Positions 28,564-41,293 are shown, counted from the first letter of the stretch. The stretch: DNA of 60,889 nt from Coprinopsis marcescibilis (GCA_004369085.1 ML210293.1:17585-78473); one strand, 5' to 3'. Notes: generated by a model from the letters alone, not told the origin. Made by a program: numbers and translations.

Positions 28564-29385
28564 ATGACACCACAAGACGAATACATTCCGGGCTACAAAC
28601 CGTCCCATATCCAACACCATGCGTCCCGCACCGCCGAGAACAGTGCCCAATATCTCCTCCCGCATCTTGTGGCACTGGCACAGGTCCGGCCAGAGTTGCA
28701 ATTACTCGATATCGGCACAGGTCCCGGGTCTATCTCAGCATCTTTGGCCAACTACATCCCGCGAGGCAACGTTGTAGCCACGGATGTATCTGAAGAGGTG
28801 TTGCAGCAAGCGAAAGAGCATGCGAGTCAGGTTGGATGCCACAACATAAGATTTCAGACTGCGGACGCCTATGAACTACCTTTCGCAGACGACAGATTCG
28901 ACGTGATACACGTCTCCCAGGTGCTGAACCACCTGCAAGACCCTGTCAAGGCGCTCAAGGAGATGGTGCGCGTATGTTCTCCTGGTGGTCTCGTGGCGGT
29001 TCGGGAAGCCGACATGCGGACCTGGAGCTCCTATCCAGACCTACCTCCCCTCCGCGACTTTTTCGAGCTCATGTCCAGTCTCATGCCACGAAACAACACT
29101 GGACTCAGCCTGATCTCTTATGCACATCAAGCGGGCGTGGACAGGTCAGACATCAACTTTAGTACCAGCACGTACTGTCACAGCACGAGATCTCAGCGTC
29201 AGGTTTTTGGGGGAGCTTGCAAAGAGCGTGTTCGTGCAGGCGAAATGCGAAAAAGAGCACTCGAAAAGGGTATACGCACCTCGGAAGAGTTAGACGCGAT
29301 GGTGAACGCCTGGGAGCAGTGGATTGAGACTGAGGACGCCTGTAATGCATGTATTAACGGCGAGATCATTCTCACTATAACATAG
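28564..29385 (+). CDS. Class I SAM-dependent methyltransferase (UbiE-like)
   Basis: Single-exon gene of 273 aa. Motif I is LLDIGTGPGSISASLA and motif II contains VVATDVSEEVLQQAKEHA. Post-motif residues are FQTADAYELPFADDRFDVIH, then VLKE-type EMVRVCSPGGLVAVREAD. The order and spacing fit Methyltransf_11/25 enzymes acting on small molecules. The substrate cannot be told; it lies between RRP9 and a caspase-like gene and not in an obvious biosynthetic cluster. The absence of introns contrasts with nearly all neighbours. Confidence 0.9.
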   Translation: MTPQDEYIPGYKPSHIQHHASRTAENSAQYLLPHLVALAQVRPELQLLDIGTGPGSISASLANYIPRGNVVATDVSEEVLQQAKEHASQVGCHNIRFQTADAYELPFADDRFDVIHVSQVLNHLQDPVKALKEMVRVCSPGGLVAVREADMRTWSSYPDLPPLRDFFELMSSLMPRNNTGLSLISYAHQAGVDRSDINFSTSTYCHSTRSQRQVFGGACKERVRAGEMRKRALEKGIRTSEELDAMVNAWEQWIETEDACNACINGEIILTIT

Positions 29386-29655
29386 GTTTTTGACTCTTCT
29401 ACTCATTTCGACTTGATCGTTCGTGGCTTTCTATACATTATCGAAACGATTGTCTTTTATTGCACGGCACTCCTCTTGCCGGCTTGCCAGTGTGCTTGCC
29501 ATTGCCCGGCACCATTCAGCGGAACTTAACTCTTTGATTAACTTAACAGCTTCGAAAGTTCGATCCAATGACTAGAATGACTCCGCAAGCAATAGCAATC
29601 GATATCTCTCCATCTCACCAAGATTATCTCCCGCTCGCTGTACCTGCAGTCATAG

Positions 29656-31912
29656 ATGTTGAACATGAACACGACAACGATCGTACGTCAGTCTCTCAGT
29701 CACAAGCTTTCGCCGCCTTTGATACTGTATGGTCAGCACAACCCGACTTCCAACGCATTCGCGCTTGTAATAGGCATCAACAAGTATCATGAAGCAAGCG
29801 GATGGGATTCCTTGTCCGCTGCGACCAAGGATGCAGACGCAATGTATAAATTCCTCCGAACAAATCTGAATATACCCGCCGATCACATAGTCAACCTGCG
29901 AGACGAAGAAGCCAACCGGAAGGGGATCCTCAACGGATTCAAGTGCCTACACCAGCTAACAGCGGGAAGCATTGACCCCGTTATTGTAATTTTTTATGCA
30001 GGACACGGTGCAAGGACTCCAAAACCTGCTGGATGGGGAGGATCTACCGGGATTGGGGAAATCGAGATGATATGTCCGAGTGATCTTGGTACCCCGGACC
30101 CGTCCTCAGAGACAGGGGTTGTAGAAGGAATTCCGGATAGAACGGTCGGCGCGTGGTTGAACAAACTATCGACTGACAGAGGCAACAATATAGTGAGTCT
30201 TGATTTTCTGAATCCTAAAAAACGAAGAGGTTGACATCCCGTCAGACTTTAATTCTCGATTGTTGCTGCTCTGCAGGTCTCAGTCGTAGCGGGGCTCCGG
30301 AGGTGGACCCAAAATACAAACCCCGCAGCATTGAGAATCCTCCCCCGATCTCTTCAAAGTGCGACGAAGATCTCTTCTCGAGCCTAGATGGAACCCGTGG
30401 TCTATCAACGACCCCGGGATTCCATGGTCAGTTCCAGGACTCTCATGTTCTTCTCGCTGCGTGCGCTTCAGACAAGCAGGCATATGAATACGAAGGGCGC
30501 GGAATCTTCACTCAACGCCTGTTATCAGCACTCGAGAAGTTTGGGATCCTGACTACAACCTATGATTCTCTCCTGACACGGATGAAAATGCCAATATGGT
30601 ACGTGCTCATCTAAACCCTGTATTACGACAATTAAAATGGTAGTTTGGCGTTCTGCTAGGCAAACCCCCCACATGGAAGGCACCAACATGAACCGACTAA
30701 TCTTCAACGTGAGAGGAAGACGCTCAGACCCTTTCCTCATCCCTGGCTATCGCAAGAAGCTTGACGGGGCCAAGGAGTTCTCGTATATTCTGGAAGCTGG
30801 AGCGGCCCAAGGGATCGAGCCCAATGCACTGTTCAGCATCCACGACCAAAATTTGCTGGACATTGGGACATTGGGACAGCGAAATCCTCCTTTGGGGACC
30901 TTGTCCGTCCTCTCAGTGGAGCCATTCAAATCATATCTGCAGATCTTACCATCGGAGCAGAAGTTCAAGATCCCCCTTGTGTTCTATGCAAGATGGAGCG
31001 ACCGAACTCGGAAGCCTATCTTGGTCTTCTCTGAAGATCAGACGTGGCTTAACGATGCATTTTCAGAAGAGAAAAAGCAGGAACTAGGGGTGATTGTAGC
31101 TGCCAAAGCCGAGGATGCGTCGCTGATATTCACTATCGAGGGCGACAAAGTATGCTTCGACCGCAACGACACTTTGGCGAAACCATTTTTGGGAAGCAGG
31201 TTTGCCTATAAGGTTGATGTCGACGACCTTGAGACGGTTTACGACATCATAAGAGCCTGGCGGCATTTCAACCATCACCTTAGTCGAACCAGCCCGACCG
31301 ATTTCCCGAAAGTGCGGATGGAACTATACTATCTTGAGCGGGACGAATACGACGTTTACAGTCCAATTGGGGAGAATCTCATTGAGCGGGAACCTGCTCA
31401 TCTAAAGGTGGAGGAAGGAAACTATGTTGGAATGACTATCTATAACGAAAGCGGCGATTCTCTCTACCCCCATCTCTTTTATTTCGATCCGAACGACTTG
31501 AGCATAGGTGAGAGATGCTTTAACTATGGAGGATAGTCCTGATATCTATAACATGTTCACAGTAAAATGGAAAATAAATGCTGAAGGAATGGGAGAGGGG
31601 AGATACGACAGAGATAGCGTCGACTCCCCATTGCCTGCCCATTCGGTTATCACTGTAGGACATGGTGAAGGGGAAGTCGGTGGGGGACCTTGGGAGTTCA
31701 TATTCGATGAAGGCGTTGACACGGACGTCGGGTTCTTCAAACTATTTCTCACAGCATCACCTGCAAACTTTGAATCCCTGGCTCAAGACAACCCCTTTGA
31801 CGGAGCAAGCAGGTCTGCGGACGAGGGGGACATGAGTTTCGAACGGATCGACCCCAATGCCTGGGGATCCAAACTTGCAACAGTAATTCAGTTGTCACCT
31901 AATATCAAGTAG
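29656..31912 (+). CDS. Caspase-domain (peptidase C14) protein with large C-terminal region
   Basis: Metacaspase-like protein of the kind expanded in mushrooms. Exons 29656-30192, 30246-30598, 30660-31507 and 31563-31912 give about 695 aa. The caspase fold starts FALVIGINKYHE; the catalytic His is in VIFYAGHGA and the Cys in LDCCCSAG (right after intron 1). A SHVLLAACASDKQAYE strand and GIFTQRLLSAL follow. The C-terminal 350 residues have no recognised domain but contain PLVFYARWSD-type beta-like stretches. The start is uncertain: ATG 29656 keeps an uninterrupted frame, whereas ATG 29568 would need an extra intron whose phase does not fit. Role unknown; immunity-like or cell death functions are only suggested by family. 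Confidence 0.82.
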
Positions 31913-32051
31913 ATGTAAACTGTACTTTTTGCATTTCTGAATGCCACTGTTTCGCGGTTGTTCGCGCGTGACAATTGCCGCCGAGGGGCGGAACGGCCAA
32001 TTTAGGTAAGCGTGCTGTCGCTGCTGTTCGACCGAGACTCAGTGTCAGACC

Positions 32052-35000
32052 ATGCCCACCACCGTCACTATACCGCCAAACTTGAGCCTACCTATTCCAT
32101 TCTCTGACTCAAGAAACCACGGATATCAAGGCCCTAGCCGTTATGTGCGGCTTCCACGTGTAGCACCCACTGGGGGTGCAACCATCTCGAAGAGTGAAGA
32201 TGGGACAAGATGCGCGGTTGCGGGCAAGGAATGTACGCGAATTCATCGTCATTTTCGAGTAGAATCTGACGCGAGGGAGAAGCACTAAGGATTGCTAGAA
32301 TATCCAACAACTCCGACCACAAGTCGGCCACCGAAGGCGTTTGCAGGATTGAGGGTTCGCGCAATTTCTGGGAGAATAGTGGCTTGAAGATAGACAGTGC
32401 AAGCACCGACATAGCATGGGGCCATGGATGTGAGCTTGTTCCCAATTGTTGCGCGATTATAAAGTCAATAGATACCTTCAGTGTTCAGCAATAAGATTCT
32501 AACAAGCGCCAGGAACGGTGAAATCATTCTCTGGGATCTCGGCAAATCTGGTGCCAAGTATGGTATGTTGCCTGTCTGCTCTATTGGACGAATCCCTAAA
32601 CTCCCAACAGAACGACGGACTAAGGACCATATGCGATCTATCAACAAGCTTTCAGTCTCTCCCGTCGTACATTACTACTGTATCACCGGTTCTGCTGACG
32701 GGGATATGAGAATATGGGTACACTCACCCCTTGCTATCCTGTGGTTTGGCACTAACCATAACACAGGATCTAAGAGACCTCTCAAAATCTGTCATGCGAA
32801 TTAAGCACCCTACCTCTGTTCGCAGCATCGTGTTCTCTCCCAGTGTTAGGCAACCGTTGCAAGCAGTTGTAGGTCTCGATAACGGGAGCATCTATAGGTA
32901 AGGCTGAAAACACTTTCATTGTCGCATTGAAGTAACACATACTCAGATGGGACCTCAAAATGGGTCAACGTGGCCAGCTAGATAGGTTAGCAGTTGCTCA
33001 TAGCGCTCCCGTGACGACACTAGATTGGTGTGGATCCTCTACCTCAGGACCTGGAGCAGGCGGTCCTGGAGGTCAAGCCGACGCAAACAATGGCTTGGGA
33101 TGGCTTGTCAGTGGAGGGCTGGACCGCTGTGTCAAGGTTAGTCCACACTTATTCACTGATTCTCTGACGCTTATTTTAGCCTAGGTTTGGGATTTAACCT
33201 CACCCGATACGAGTGCCCATATCTCCAGCAAACCGACATACACATTGCACCCTTCGTTCCCCGTTCGCCGCGTAAGTTGGAGGCCAGGTTACGAATGTGA
33301 ACTGGCAGTCGTATCCAATGAGGAATTCGCGGTTCCGCCACTTGAGACGCAACCGAGCAACACACCGACCTCTACTCAAAGTCAGGGCCTGTTAAGTAGG
33401 GTTGGTAGCGGACTAGGATTGGATGTCATGATCAAAGGTTTCAACTCTGACTTCCAATATGCTACGGTGTCCGGAGAGGCGCAGCCTACGCACTCGACCT
33501 CCTATGCCGCAGATGCAATCGAGATTTGGGATGTACGAAGGGAATGGGTTGCGAAGTGGTCTGTTAACGGGACGTCGCTTGATGGTAGCATCAGTGGTAG
33601 GTGTTATCAGCTCTACTAGGTTGAAGGGTTCTCACTAGAACCGTAGATATCGCCTTTGGGGACTCGCATGCACTGTGGGCTCAGCATTCATCTGGAACAT
33701 TTTCCCAATTCGATCTGCGGGAAACCTCGAAACCCATCGATTCCATCAGTCGAGTATCAGGTACATGGGGCCCAAGGGGCTCACTCGCCTTCATTACTGA
33801 TCACCGTAGCCGCTGGGAGACCCCTTACGACGACATGTGTGTGTCCCGGTTCTCCACATAGGTTTCTCGACTGACAGTTCTTAGACAGCAGGTTGATCCT
33901 CGACCAGGTTCGGAATCCCGCGGGAGACCTCCAAGGAAAGCTCTAGGCGATCCACCCGTCAGGCTATCTAATCAAGTTTTGGGAATATATGTTCCGGAGG
34001 ACCTTGCTGACGACCAAGAAGTGTTCATTGCGTTGACACGCGGGTACGGTCTTCAAGGGTCAACAAAACAAGATATATGCGAGTCGAACGCAAAGGTGAC
34101 CTCGAAATGCTTGAATGACCGTATTAGATACTCAATTCCTCTATCAATGAATGTAGATCGCATGTCAGGTCGGCCGTGATCGCGCTGTGCAAACATGGTC
34201 TCTCATGGCCTCTGCGTTTACATCCTTCATCCCACCCCCTCTTCCTACCCTTCCAGCGTCGCCCCGCACGAAAACCCGAAAAGGGTTACCTATTATCCTG
34301 CAACCGCCAGCGACACCCGCCAACGGCTACAGCTTCCCGCCTGTGCCAACTCCAGGAAGCGACTCACTACCCCGTAGAAGTCCTGCACACAAATCTCGAT
34401 CTCTAAGCTCAACAAACTCGAATAGCAGGAGCCGCTCCGTCTCTATGAATCGGCACCTGACACCCAGCTCCTCAAAATCGAATTCACCGCTGCATATTCC
34501 CAACAACCTTCCTCCTATAACCCCAAGTCGATCTACCTTTTCTCGCCGCGAATCGGTTGATTCTGGAGTGTTGAGGCATCCATCGACTGGGCGACGACCG
34601 TCGATCTCTGGGCCTTCCGGCAGCTATGTCGCGAGCCCCGGTGAGAAACCTTCCTCCGCGAGCCTCAAACACGTCGGTGAAGGTGCTCTCGATTCCTCCA
34701 GTTCTTCTGAAGAGGAGCCTTTGACCAGCGAAACCGGGCTAAGCAACCTATTCGACGAAGGCATATTCAACAATCTCACTTCCCCTCTTGTCACCTTGGG
34801 TAAACCTGTAGCAACTCCCAGTCCGCTTTCCCGCGTCGTCGGGCAGAATCGCTGGACTGAGGACGAAGACGACGGGGATCTGGACAAGGACGACGAAGAT
34901 GAGACATCGTCGCCATCGCCTCGATCCACCGACACAGAATCAGACCGGTCCAGCAGCACCTCTCGAAGACGGGCCAAATTCCGCGCTAAACGAAACTCTT

Positions 35001-36285
35001 TCCGTATCAAAACTCGAAGTCGAAGTTCAACTTTGGCGTCGTTGCCAGCGTCGGGATCGTCCCGGTTGTTCCGTCGGGAATCTCTGAACAGCATACGGAC
35101 GGTGACGGCGATGGAGTCGAACAAAGATGAGGATGAATCGAGGTCGCTGCACAGGGAGGAGACAATAATGGACCTGGGACATAGACGTCAGAAATCGTGC
35201 GTAGTGTCAGATCCACCTCATGGAGAACTTTTAAAGGAGGACGATGGGTTCGACGCATCACAGTCTCATGTAGAACGATCCAAACGACATCTCGAGATAA
35301 TCAGGGCAGAAGAGCAACGATTCAAAAACAGTGCTTGGGATATTGTCAAGAAAGCCCTCGAAGGGTTTGCCGAAGAGGTGAGTGGGTAGTGTAGGAGATC
35401 ACGGCTCTAAATGCTAAACAGCAAATTTAGGGCGACGTCCAGATGTGTGCTATGGTCTCGCTTTTGGCACACGAAGAACTGGAAATTCCTTTAGCGCGAG
35501 TATGCCGGTTTGTAGAGGGTTACATTGGCAAGTTCATTTCCAAAACCCTCTCTCGCTTCAACTCAACTTGGAGTCTGTATAGAGCGCCTGACGAAGGCAA
35601 AGCTTTTCACCTGCGCAGCGTATCTTCGCAAATTCTCTGACCTAGAAAGCATTCGGGTCAAGTCATTGGTAAGTTACAGATGTTTGAGAGCGAGTGAACA
35701 TCTCTGACGGCATTTCCAGGAGCAAACCGTACTCTATACCACCTGCGCAAAATGCTACAAGCCCCTGATCAGGCCTGCGTTCAACCAAGAAGGTGGAGCC
35801 CTGGTCAAAGGCGCGTTTTCGTACTGCACAGGCTGCAGAGTACCCAATGTCTCTTGTTCAATCTGGCAAGTACCCAAAATCATCCTTAGCGTCACACACG
35901 TCAATTAACATCCCCCAAAAGTCGTTTACCGGTCAAGACGCTCCTGTTCCAGTGTTCGATCTGCAAGCACGGCGGACATCAAAGTTGCTACAGACGATAC
36001 TATCTCCAGCAAGCAATGGTGGATTTGCCAGCATCGTTCTTGCCACAAAACGAAGATCGTGGACGCTCACTTGCTCGCCAAATGACCCATCTGTCTGAAG
36101 ACGACCATGTGTCCGTTAGCAGTACGCGGGGCAGCATAGCTGACACCACGGCCTCTGTCAACCAAAGCCCATCGAGGACAGACCCATCCGTGATTGGTCC
36201 CAAACTCGTTGGCCACCCATGTGCGGCAGGCTGTGGACATTACTGCTGGGCAGCGAACGGTGTCCTAGACGACATGGAGATCTAG
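32052..36285 (+). CDS. WDR24/Rtc1-type subunit of the SEA (GATOR2) complex
   Basis: Vacuole-associated regulator of TORC1 in amino-acid signalling. Many exons; the first junctions are 32232/32283, 32429/32482 and 32562. WD repeats: FSNKILTSARNGEIILWDL, ERRTKDHMRSINKLSVSP, CITGSADGDMRIW, DLSKSVMRIKHPTSVRSIVFSP, WDLKMGQRG and LVSGGLDRCVKVWDL. A Ser-rich disordered region of about 350 aa (34,190-35,390) separates the propeller from an alpha-solenoid-like part. The C-terminus is a RING-like zinc domain (TTCAKCYKPL, YCTGCR, FQCSICKHGGHQSCYRRYY, CAAGCGHYCW). This layout is that of WDR24/Rtc1. Interior exon boundaries were not all fixed. Confidence 0.88.
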
Positions 36286-36406
36286 ACCTACAGCTACTAG
36301 ATACAATCGTATCGTAACAACTGCATAATTATCGGTATGCTACAACGTATGGAGGGATATGAAATACATCAGAAACTTTTTTTTTAACTTTTCGGAAGGC
36401 GGAAGA

Positions 36407-38281
36407 TTATAACAACGGTGCTGGTGATGGAACGGTAGAACCATTCTGGTTCAACTGTTCAGCTTCCTTCCAAAGGCGCTCTCGAGCCTCTTTGCCATCA
36501 TCGGTCTCTTCGGTTGGCAGCTCCATAACCGTATCTATCCAGGCCAAACCCCAAGCACCGTTGCCCGTCTTGGTTCCACCCAAGACGCGTCGCTTCAACG
36601 GGTTAGTCGGGTCATCGTCCAGAGGAACCCACCGAGCAGTCGTGGGCTGGGTATCTGCTCGATCTAAAACAAAGGGTAAGCTGTCAGAGAGCTGCGATCA
36701 AGGAGAAAAACGTACATTGGACCAGATGCGAATGCGGTTCATAAGCACCAAGAGGTTGCCTATCCTCAGAATCCTTCTTCTGTCCATCGACTTCAGCTGG
36801 CTCCTCCCTGGGCTGCTTGGGCGCCCCAGGGACAGGCACCTCGCCCATATACACACCGTTCACACCCTGAACTGCGCGCCTTGCCTCCTGTCTCCACTTG
36901 CCCCACTCCTCATCTGCCTCTCTCACCCTCGACGCCATCATCCACATCCAATTCTCCTCCGTAACGCCATCCCTCGACAGCAAACTCTTCCTCACAGCGT
37001 TCAACGGGCCATCACTGTACGGACCCCAGCCCGCCGCTCCAAACATCGTGGTAGGCCCACCAGCGCGGTATATTCCTCCAGATGACCCTGCCAGTCTCTC
37101 CGACTTGCCTAGCGCATTCGCACCTCCGCCGGTAAGCGACGACAGCTCGTTGTTCTGATGCGGTGGGTTCGGGTCGGGAAGTTCACCGACCAAATCTCCA
37201 GCGTGGAGACCTCGTTCAGTAATTTCTGCGAGCGACTTTTCTTCAAAGTAGTCGTCTGTTACCCATCGTCCGTCTATGAATGGATGAGCACATGTCAATG
37301 TGATTCCAATAACTGAACGCACCGAGGATCATTTTAGCGCCATGCAGTTTATACGCGCTCCTGGCGGTGATCAAGGTAACGCTTCGTGTTCTAAGATGTG
37401 AGCCGAGCTTCCCCTCAGCGATAAGATAGTCCTTTTCTGGTTGGGTCGCATTAAGCTTCAAAGCCAGCAAATTGCGCCTAAAGTAGTAAAGCGAATCCCT
37501 GAAACCAGACGTCCTCGCAGCATCAATGGCGAGCATATACTTTCGCTCAGGATGCCTATTCGGGAGCAGAAACGTCGCCGCCTTGAACCTGCGACCTGAA
37601 GAAACGCTAATGAGCCAACAGACAGCAAAACACGGAAGACTGCACACCTCCGAGCAGATTTCCGTTTTTATCAATCTTCTCGTCTCCCTTGGGGTCATCG
37701 TCCGTAACAAACTCGTCTCCATCGATGATATGGACCTGCCCTTGAATCCGTCTGAACGGTTTACCACCACCGGGAACAGCATCCGCACCGTCCACGCCAC
37801 TGTTTTGCTCCCCGTCCTCATCGTCTCCGTCATCGTCCCTCTTTGGCAGACGTATCGTTATGCCCCTGCCTCGACCACGACCTCGTCCCCGGCCACGACC
37901 TCTGGCTCTGGGAGCTGCCGTCCCAGCAAACCCACCACCCCGTCCCCTTCCACGAGGTCTTCCCCGTTTGCGAGGAACAGGAGCGGTTACAAGTGGTTCA
38001 TCTTCCACTCGTGTTTCACCACCTTCGTCGTCGCCGTCCTCTGGACCAGACCCGGCTGGGGAACCTCCTTCAGGTTGATCTACAGCCATAGCGTCCGCAT
38101 CTTCCTGGTCGGACTGGTTTTCGTCCTGATAGGTATCGTCGTCGTCCATGTCATGGTCGAGGTGTTCCTGGGGCTCTGGCTCTGGTTTAGAACGAGAGCT
38201 ACGAGACGTAGATGGGGCATCTGCATCTCCTCCTGAAGGTACGCGAGCCTTGATTATGATTTTGGGAACAGATCTGGACAT
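36407..38281 (-). CDS. Rsc7/Swp82-type chromatin-remodeling subunit
   Basis: Subunit of RSC/SWI-SNF-like remodelers in the nucleus. The N-terminus (ATG 38281) is acidic with an AT-hook/RG-rich stretch (KRGRPRGRGRGGG, then repeated RG). A conserved domain follows: GDEFVTDDDPKGDEKIDKNG, FKAATFLLPNRHPERKYML, AIDAARTSGFRDSLYYF, NATQPEKDYLIAEGKL and LITARSAYKLHGAKMI. These are Rsc7/Swp82 (Npl6) signatures. The C-terminal third is less conserved. Several short introns interrupt the gene (for example near 37,625 and 37,320). The stop is at 36407-36409. The gene converges with WDR24, the two stops being about 120 bp apart. Confidence 0.87.
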
Positions 38282-38645
38282 GCTTTGCAGTGCAAGAACG
38301 CGAAAGTCACTAGTCGCGCGTTGACAAGCCAGTTCACGCCCCACGTGACATGCAAGAAGTGGTCTGAGCGTGGGAGTGTCTCTGATGAACAATACCCCAT
38401 ACTTATAGCAGTCTCATCAAATGCGGGGTAATGAGCAGAAATCGATTCTGGTCGTTCATTTGGATTGGATTGCGACAAGGATACAATCGGGGCCACTACT
38501 AATCGCGTCCGTATACAGTCCAAGCACGCGAAACATCTACCGAAACCACTTCCGAGACGCACACGACGGCTGGTAGAGCTTGGCCGCCGTCTGCTGGTCG
38601 TTGGCTGTAATGATGAAACACATTGCTTGGATCACGGTTGGCCGA

Positions 38646-38782
38646 TTATTCTATACGCATCAACGTTGAGCCTCTATGACTAGGGGCTATCGGAACAATG
38701 AATACGCACTGGATCGGGCCCTCATCTTTCTGCGTTTGCGTCTGAGCCTGCGGGACCTTTTCTTCTTCCACTTCTCTCTCAT
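38646..38782 (-). CDS. RPL41: 60S ribosomal protein eL41 (25 aa)
   Basis: Smallest ribosomal protein, a single basic helix bridging the two subunits. Exon 1 (38710-38782) encodes MREKWKKKRSRRLRRKRRKM and RARS plus the first base of the last codon. Donor GTGCGT follows. The acceptor ending ...GTATAG at 38651 joins to AATAA, giving the final Lys and the TAA stop. The result is 25 aa, the expected length and sequence type for eL41. The intron is 59 nt. The neighbouring gene at 38989 is divergent. Too short for usual ORF cut-offs, so easily missed. Confidence 0.92.
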
Positions 38783-38988
38783 GCTACTAGAGGATTAGGA
38801 GCTGCCATTACCCAGCGCGTAAGGATACCTACTTTGATAATACGAAACAGAAAAGTTCAAGGTCTCCTAACTCCCAGGACCGCCCAGACAAGGCAAGCAG
38901 CTATACAGTTCTTAGTCATTGCGTCTCACGCTCAGACCATGTTCGCCTCTTGCTTCTCTGCTTCTCGCGCCGATCGCTCTTATTCGCC

Positions 38989-40320
38989 ATGCAGTTGTCG
39001 CCGCCGTCGTCCTCCAAAGGCAAGGACAAGGCTCCTCACCGTCGGGAACGCGTACCAAAGACTTTGCATAACGAGATCACAGAATATACCTCGTTACTAC
39101 GCGCTCTCAAGGCCAGAGATTTGCTCGACCTCACAACTCAGTTAACCCTACCCCATATCTCGCGACGTGCAGAATGGGACGCGACATCTGTCAGTCCAAG
39201 TCCTGCACCTAGCACATCCACATCATCGTCTTCCAGCAGCTCCCGCGACCAGTGGACTCGATGGCCTCTCTTGATCAGCGACGTCGTGGTCCCGGAATGG
39301 AGTCTAGCAGACGAAGTCGACGTCATGTACAAGAGCATCCTCAGAACCCAACGCACAGAGAACATGAAGAGAAAAGCCGAATCTCAATCTGAGCAGCCAA
39401 TTGTCGGCTCCAACTCTGATGTGCATGCCGATCCAGTGCCTGATCCAGACTTTGAGAGTGAAATATCTCCGAAAGCGCTTGTACTTGCTGTATGTGCAGA
39501 CCGTCTCCTGAAATACATGCTTGCTTGGATTGCGCACATGACACCCCGCCGAGCTCCTTCGATGCAAGGCAGGCTCGAAGTTTTGGACTGGAGATTTATC
39601 CTCACCATTCTCGCAGACGGTATCCGGGATCCCGCTATTGACGACCTACTGAACGGGGAGTAAGTCTTTGAACCCATTGTTCACCCTGAAATTGTGAATG
39701 GTTGACACGGTTGTAGAATTCTCGAAAGGTCCGCAGAACGTCTAGGAGAGGTGTACGATTCCCCGAATTTCGATTTCACTGTCAACATTCCCGATTTCCT
39801 GAAATGTAAGGACGAACACGCCGTCTTCAGATCCCATTCAAAACTTACGCAACTCTACCAGCCAAAACTACATGGCCCCAGACCCTCAGCGCCAAAATCA
39901 AACGTTCCAATCTCAACAAACACATTGGCGCTTTAATGCCCGATTTTCCCGAAGACCTCCGAGAGCTAGAAAGGATAAGGAAAGAGAAACTAAAAAGTGA
40001 GCTCACTCGTTCGACCTCTCCCCTTTCCAGACTCGAACTATCCCCCACAAGACATGCCACTAGAGACTCGTTCATCGACACGCGCGAGCCGTCTAAAACG
40101 CTCCCGACACGCCTCCACCAGCACTTCTTCCTCAGCCGACGCACCCGAATCCGAACCCGACGAGGAAGAATACATGCCAACACTAAAATCCCTCAAACGC
40201 AAACGCGTAGGACCCTCATTACCTGCCAGCATCGCATCCTCCGTCACATCTTCCTCTCGTTCCCGTAGCCGCACCCGCAGCGTCACAAGGGAGCGCTCAT
40301 CAAGCCCTGCTCCAATATAA
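38989..40320 (+). CDS. Hypothetical protein, 394 aa (possible Rrn9-like)
   Basis: Four exons (38989-39659, 39717-39805, 39862-39996, 40031-40320) with consistent phases. N-terminus basic and polar, then TLHNEITEYTSLLRALKARD, a Ser-rich linker, RDQWTRWPLLISDVVVPEW and a conserved-looking helical part (ALVLAVCADRLLKYMLAWIA, LDWRFILTILADG). The C-terminal 100 residues are Ser/Arg/Lys-rich with an acidic patch and KRKR motifs, so nuclear location is likely. The W-x-x-WPL...VP pattern weakly recalls Rrn9, a pol I upstream-factor subunit, but this is a guess. Confidence 0.75.
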
Positions 40321-40406
40321 CTGCTCCGTATTCGCTATATTATGTACTAATTACCATCTACTCTTGGGAGTAATTACATGTCTATACTTTTGAACAATCT
40401 CTTTTC

Positions 40407-41293
40407 TCAAGGATTGAGTTCAGCAGCCTCTCCCTCCGAAACCCTCTGCAGCGACTGAATCAACCTCTGCATCAAGCCAGGCGTGAGCTGGGTGATACCA
40501 TCCGCCGTTACAACCCTATACGAAGGCATGGCCTGGTACGTTTCTGGCTTGACAACACCATCCTCAACGAGCACAGTTGCGATGATATCATCCGGGTCGC
40601 CAATCCTGCCAACAGGCGGCGGGTTCCGCTGGTCTACGCGCACAAGTCATCACAGATTTCAAGCGCCCGTGAAATAAATCAAAAACCTACCATGAATATG
40701 CATCCACCCATTCTGAACATATTTCGCCCCATTAACCCACACCTCATCAATCCCATCCCTCAGCCCAGCATAAATCGTCTCATGCAAAACCGGTCGAAAC
40801 GCAGCTAGCAACGCACCCCACCCGTTCAGTACCGTCATAACCCCCCTACAACCGCAGCAAAAGCTATAACAACGCAACACTCACGATTCTCCCGAAACCC
40901 ATTCCACGCAAACCCCCTCTGCTCCCTCCTCGTACCACGCCCAAGTTCAGCCTCAGGCTCCGGGCTGTCCGTCATATACTGTCTCGCAGGTAGCCACCCA
41001 ATCACAGCAGCAGCCTCCGCGCTTGCCTGGCTCGCGGATAAGAACGACAGCCCATACGCTTGCAGTGTCGGTGAGATGGGCGTTGGCGGGTCCATGAGGT
41101 GGTAGAAGAGCTCTGGCCGGGTCGCATCTGCGAACACTCTCTGCTTGTCGCTCCCGTTCCCGTTGACATTACCAGAGCCTCTCTGAGCTGCTTCGTCGTG
41201 CCTGGATCTCACAACGGACGGTCGGAGCTGTACGTGTTTAAAGACGTTTGAACGAGCGAGCGAGCGCGCACGTATGAATTGGTGCCCAAGCAT
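40407..41293 (-). CDS. Conserved basidiomycete protein of unknown function, probably mitochondrial
   Basis: Three exons (40885-41293, 40691-40804, 40407-40633) give 249 aa. The first 30 residues (MLGHQFIRARSLARSNVFKH) are rich in Arg/Ser without acids, like a presequence. The core has MDPPTPISPTLQAYGLSFLS, AAAVIGWLP, PVLHETIYAGLRDGIDEVWV, YVQNGWMHIH and RIGDPDDIIATVLVEDG. I associate this pattern with an uncharacterised protein common in mushrooms, from memory. No catalytic motif was recognised. Confidence 0.8.

Noticed and set aside
29568..29682. Upstream ATG as start of the caspase-like gene
   Set aside because: Splicing from its GTACGT donor to any nearby acceptor does not give the phase required by the caspase domain.
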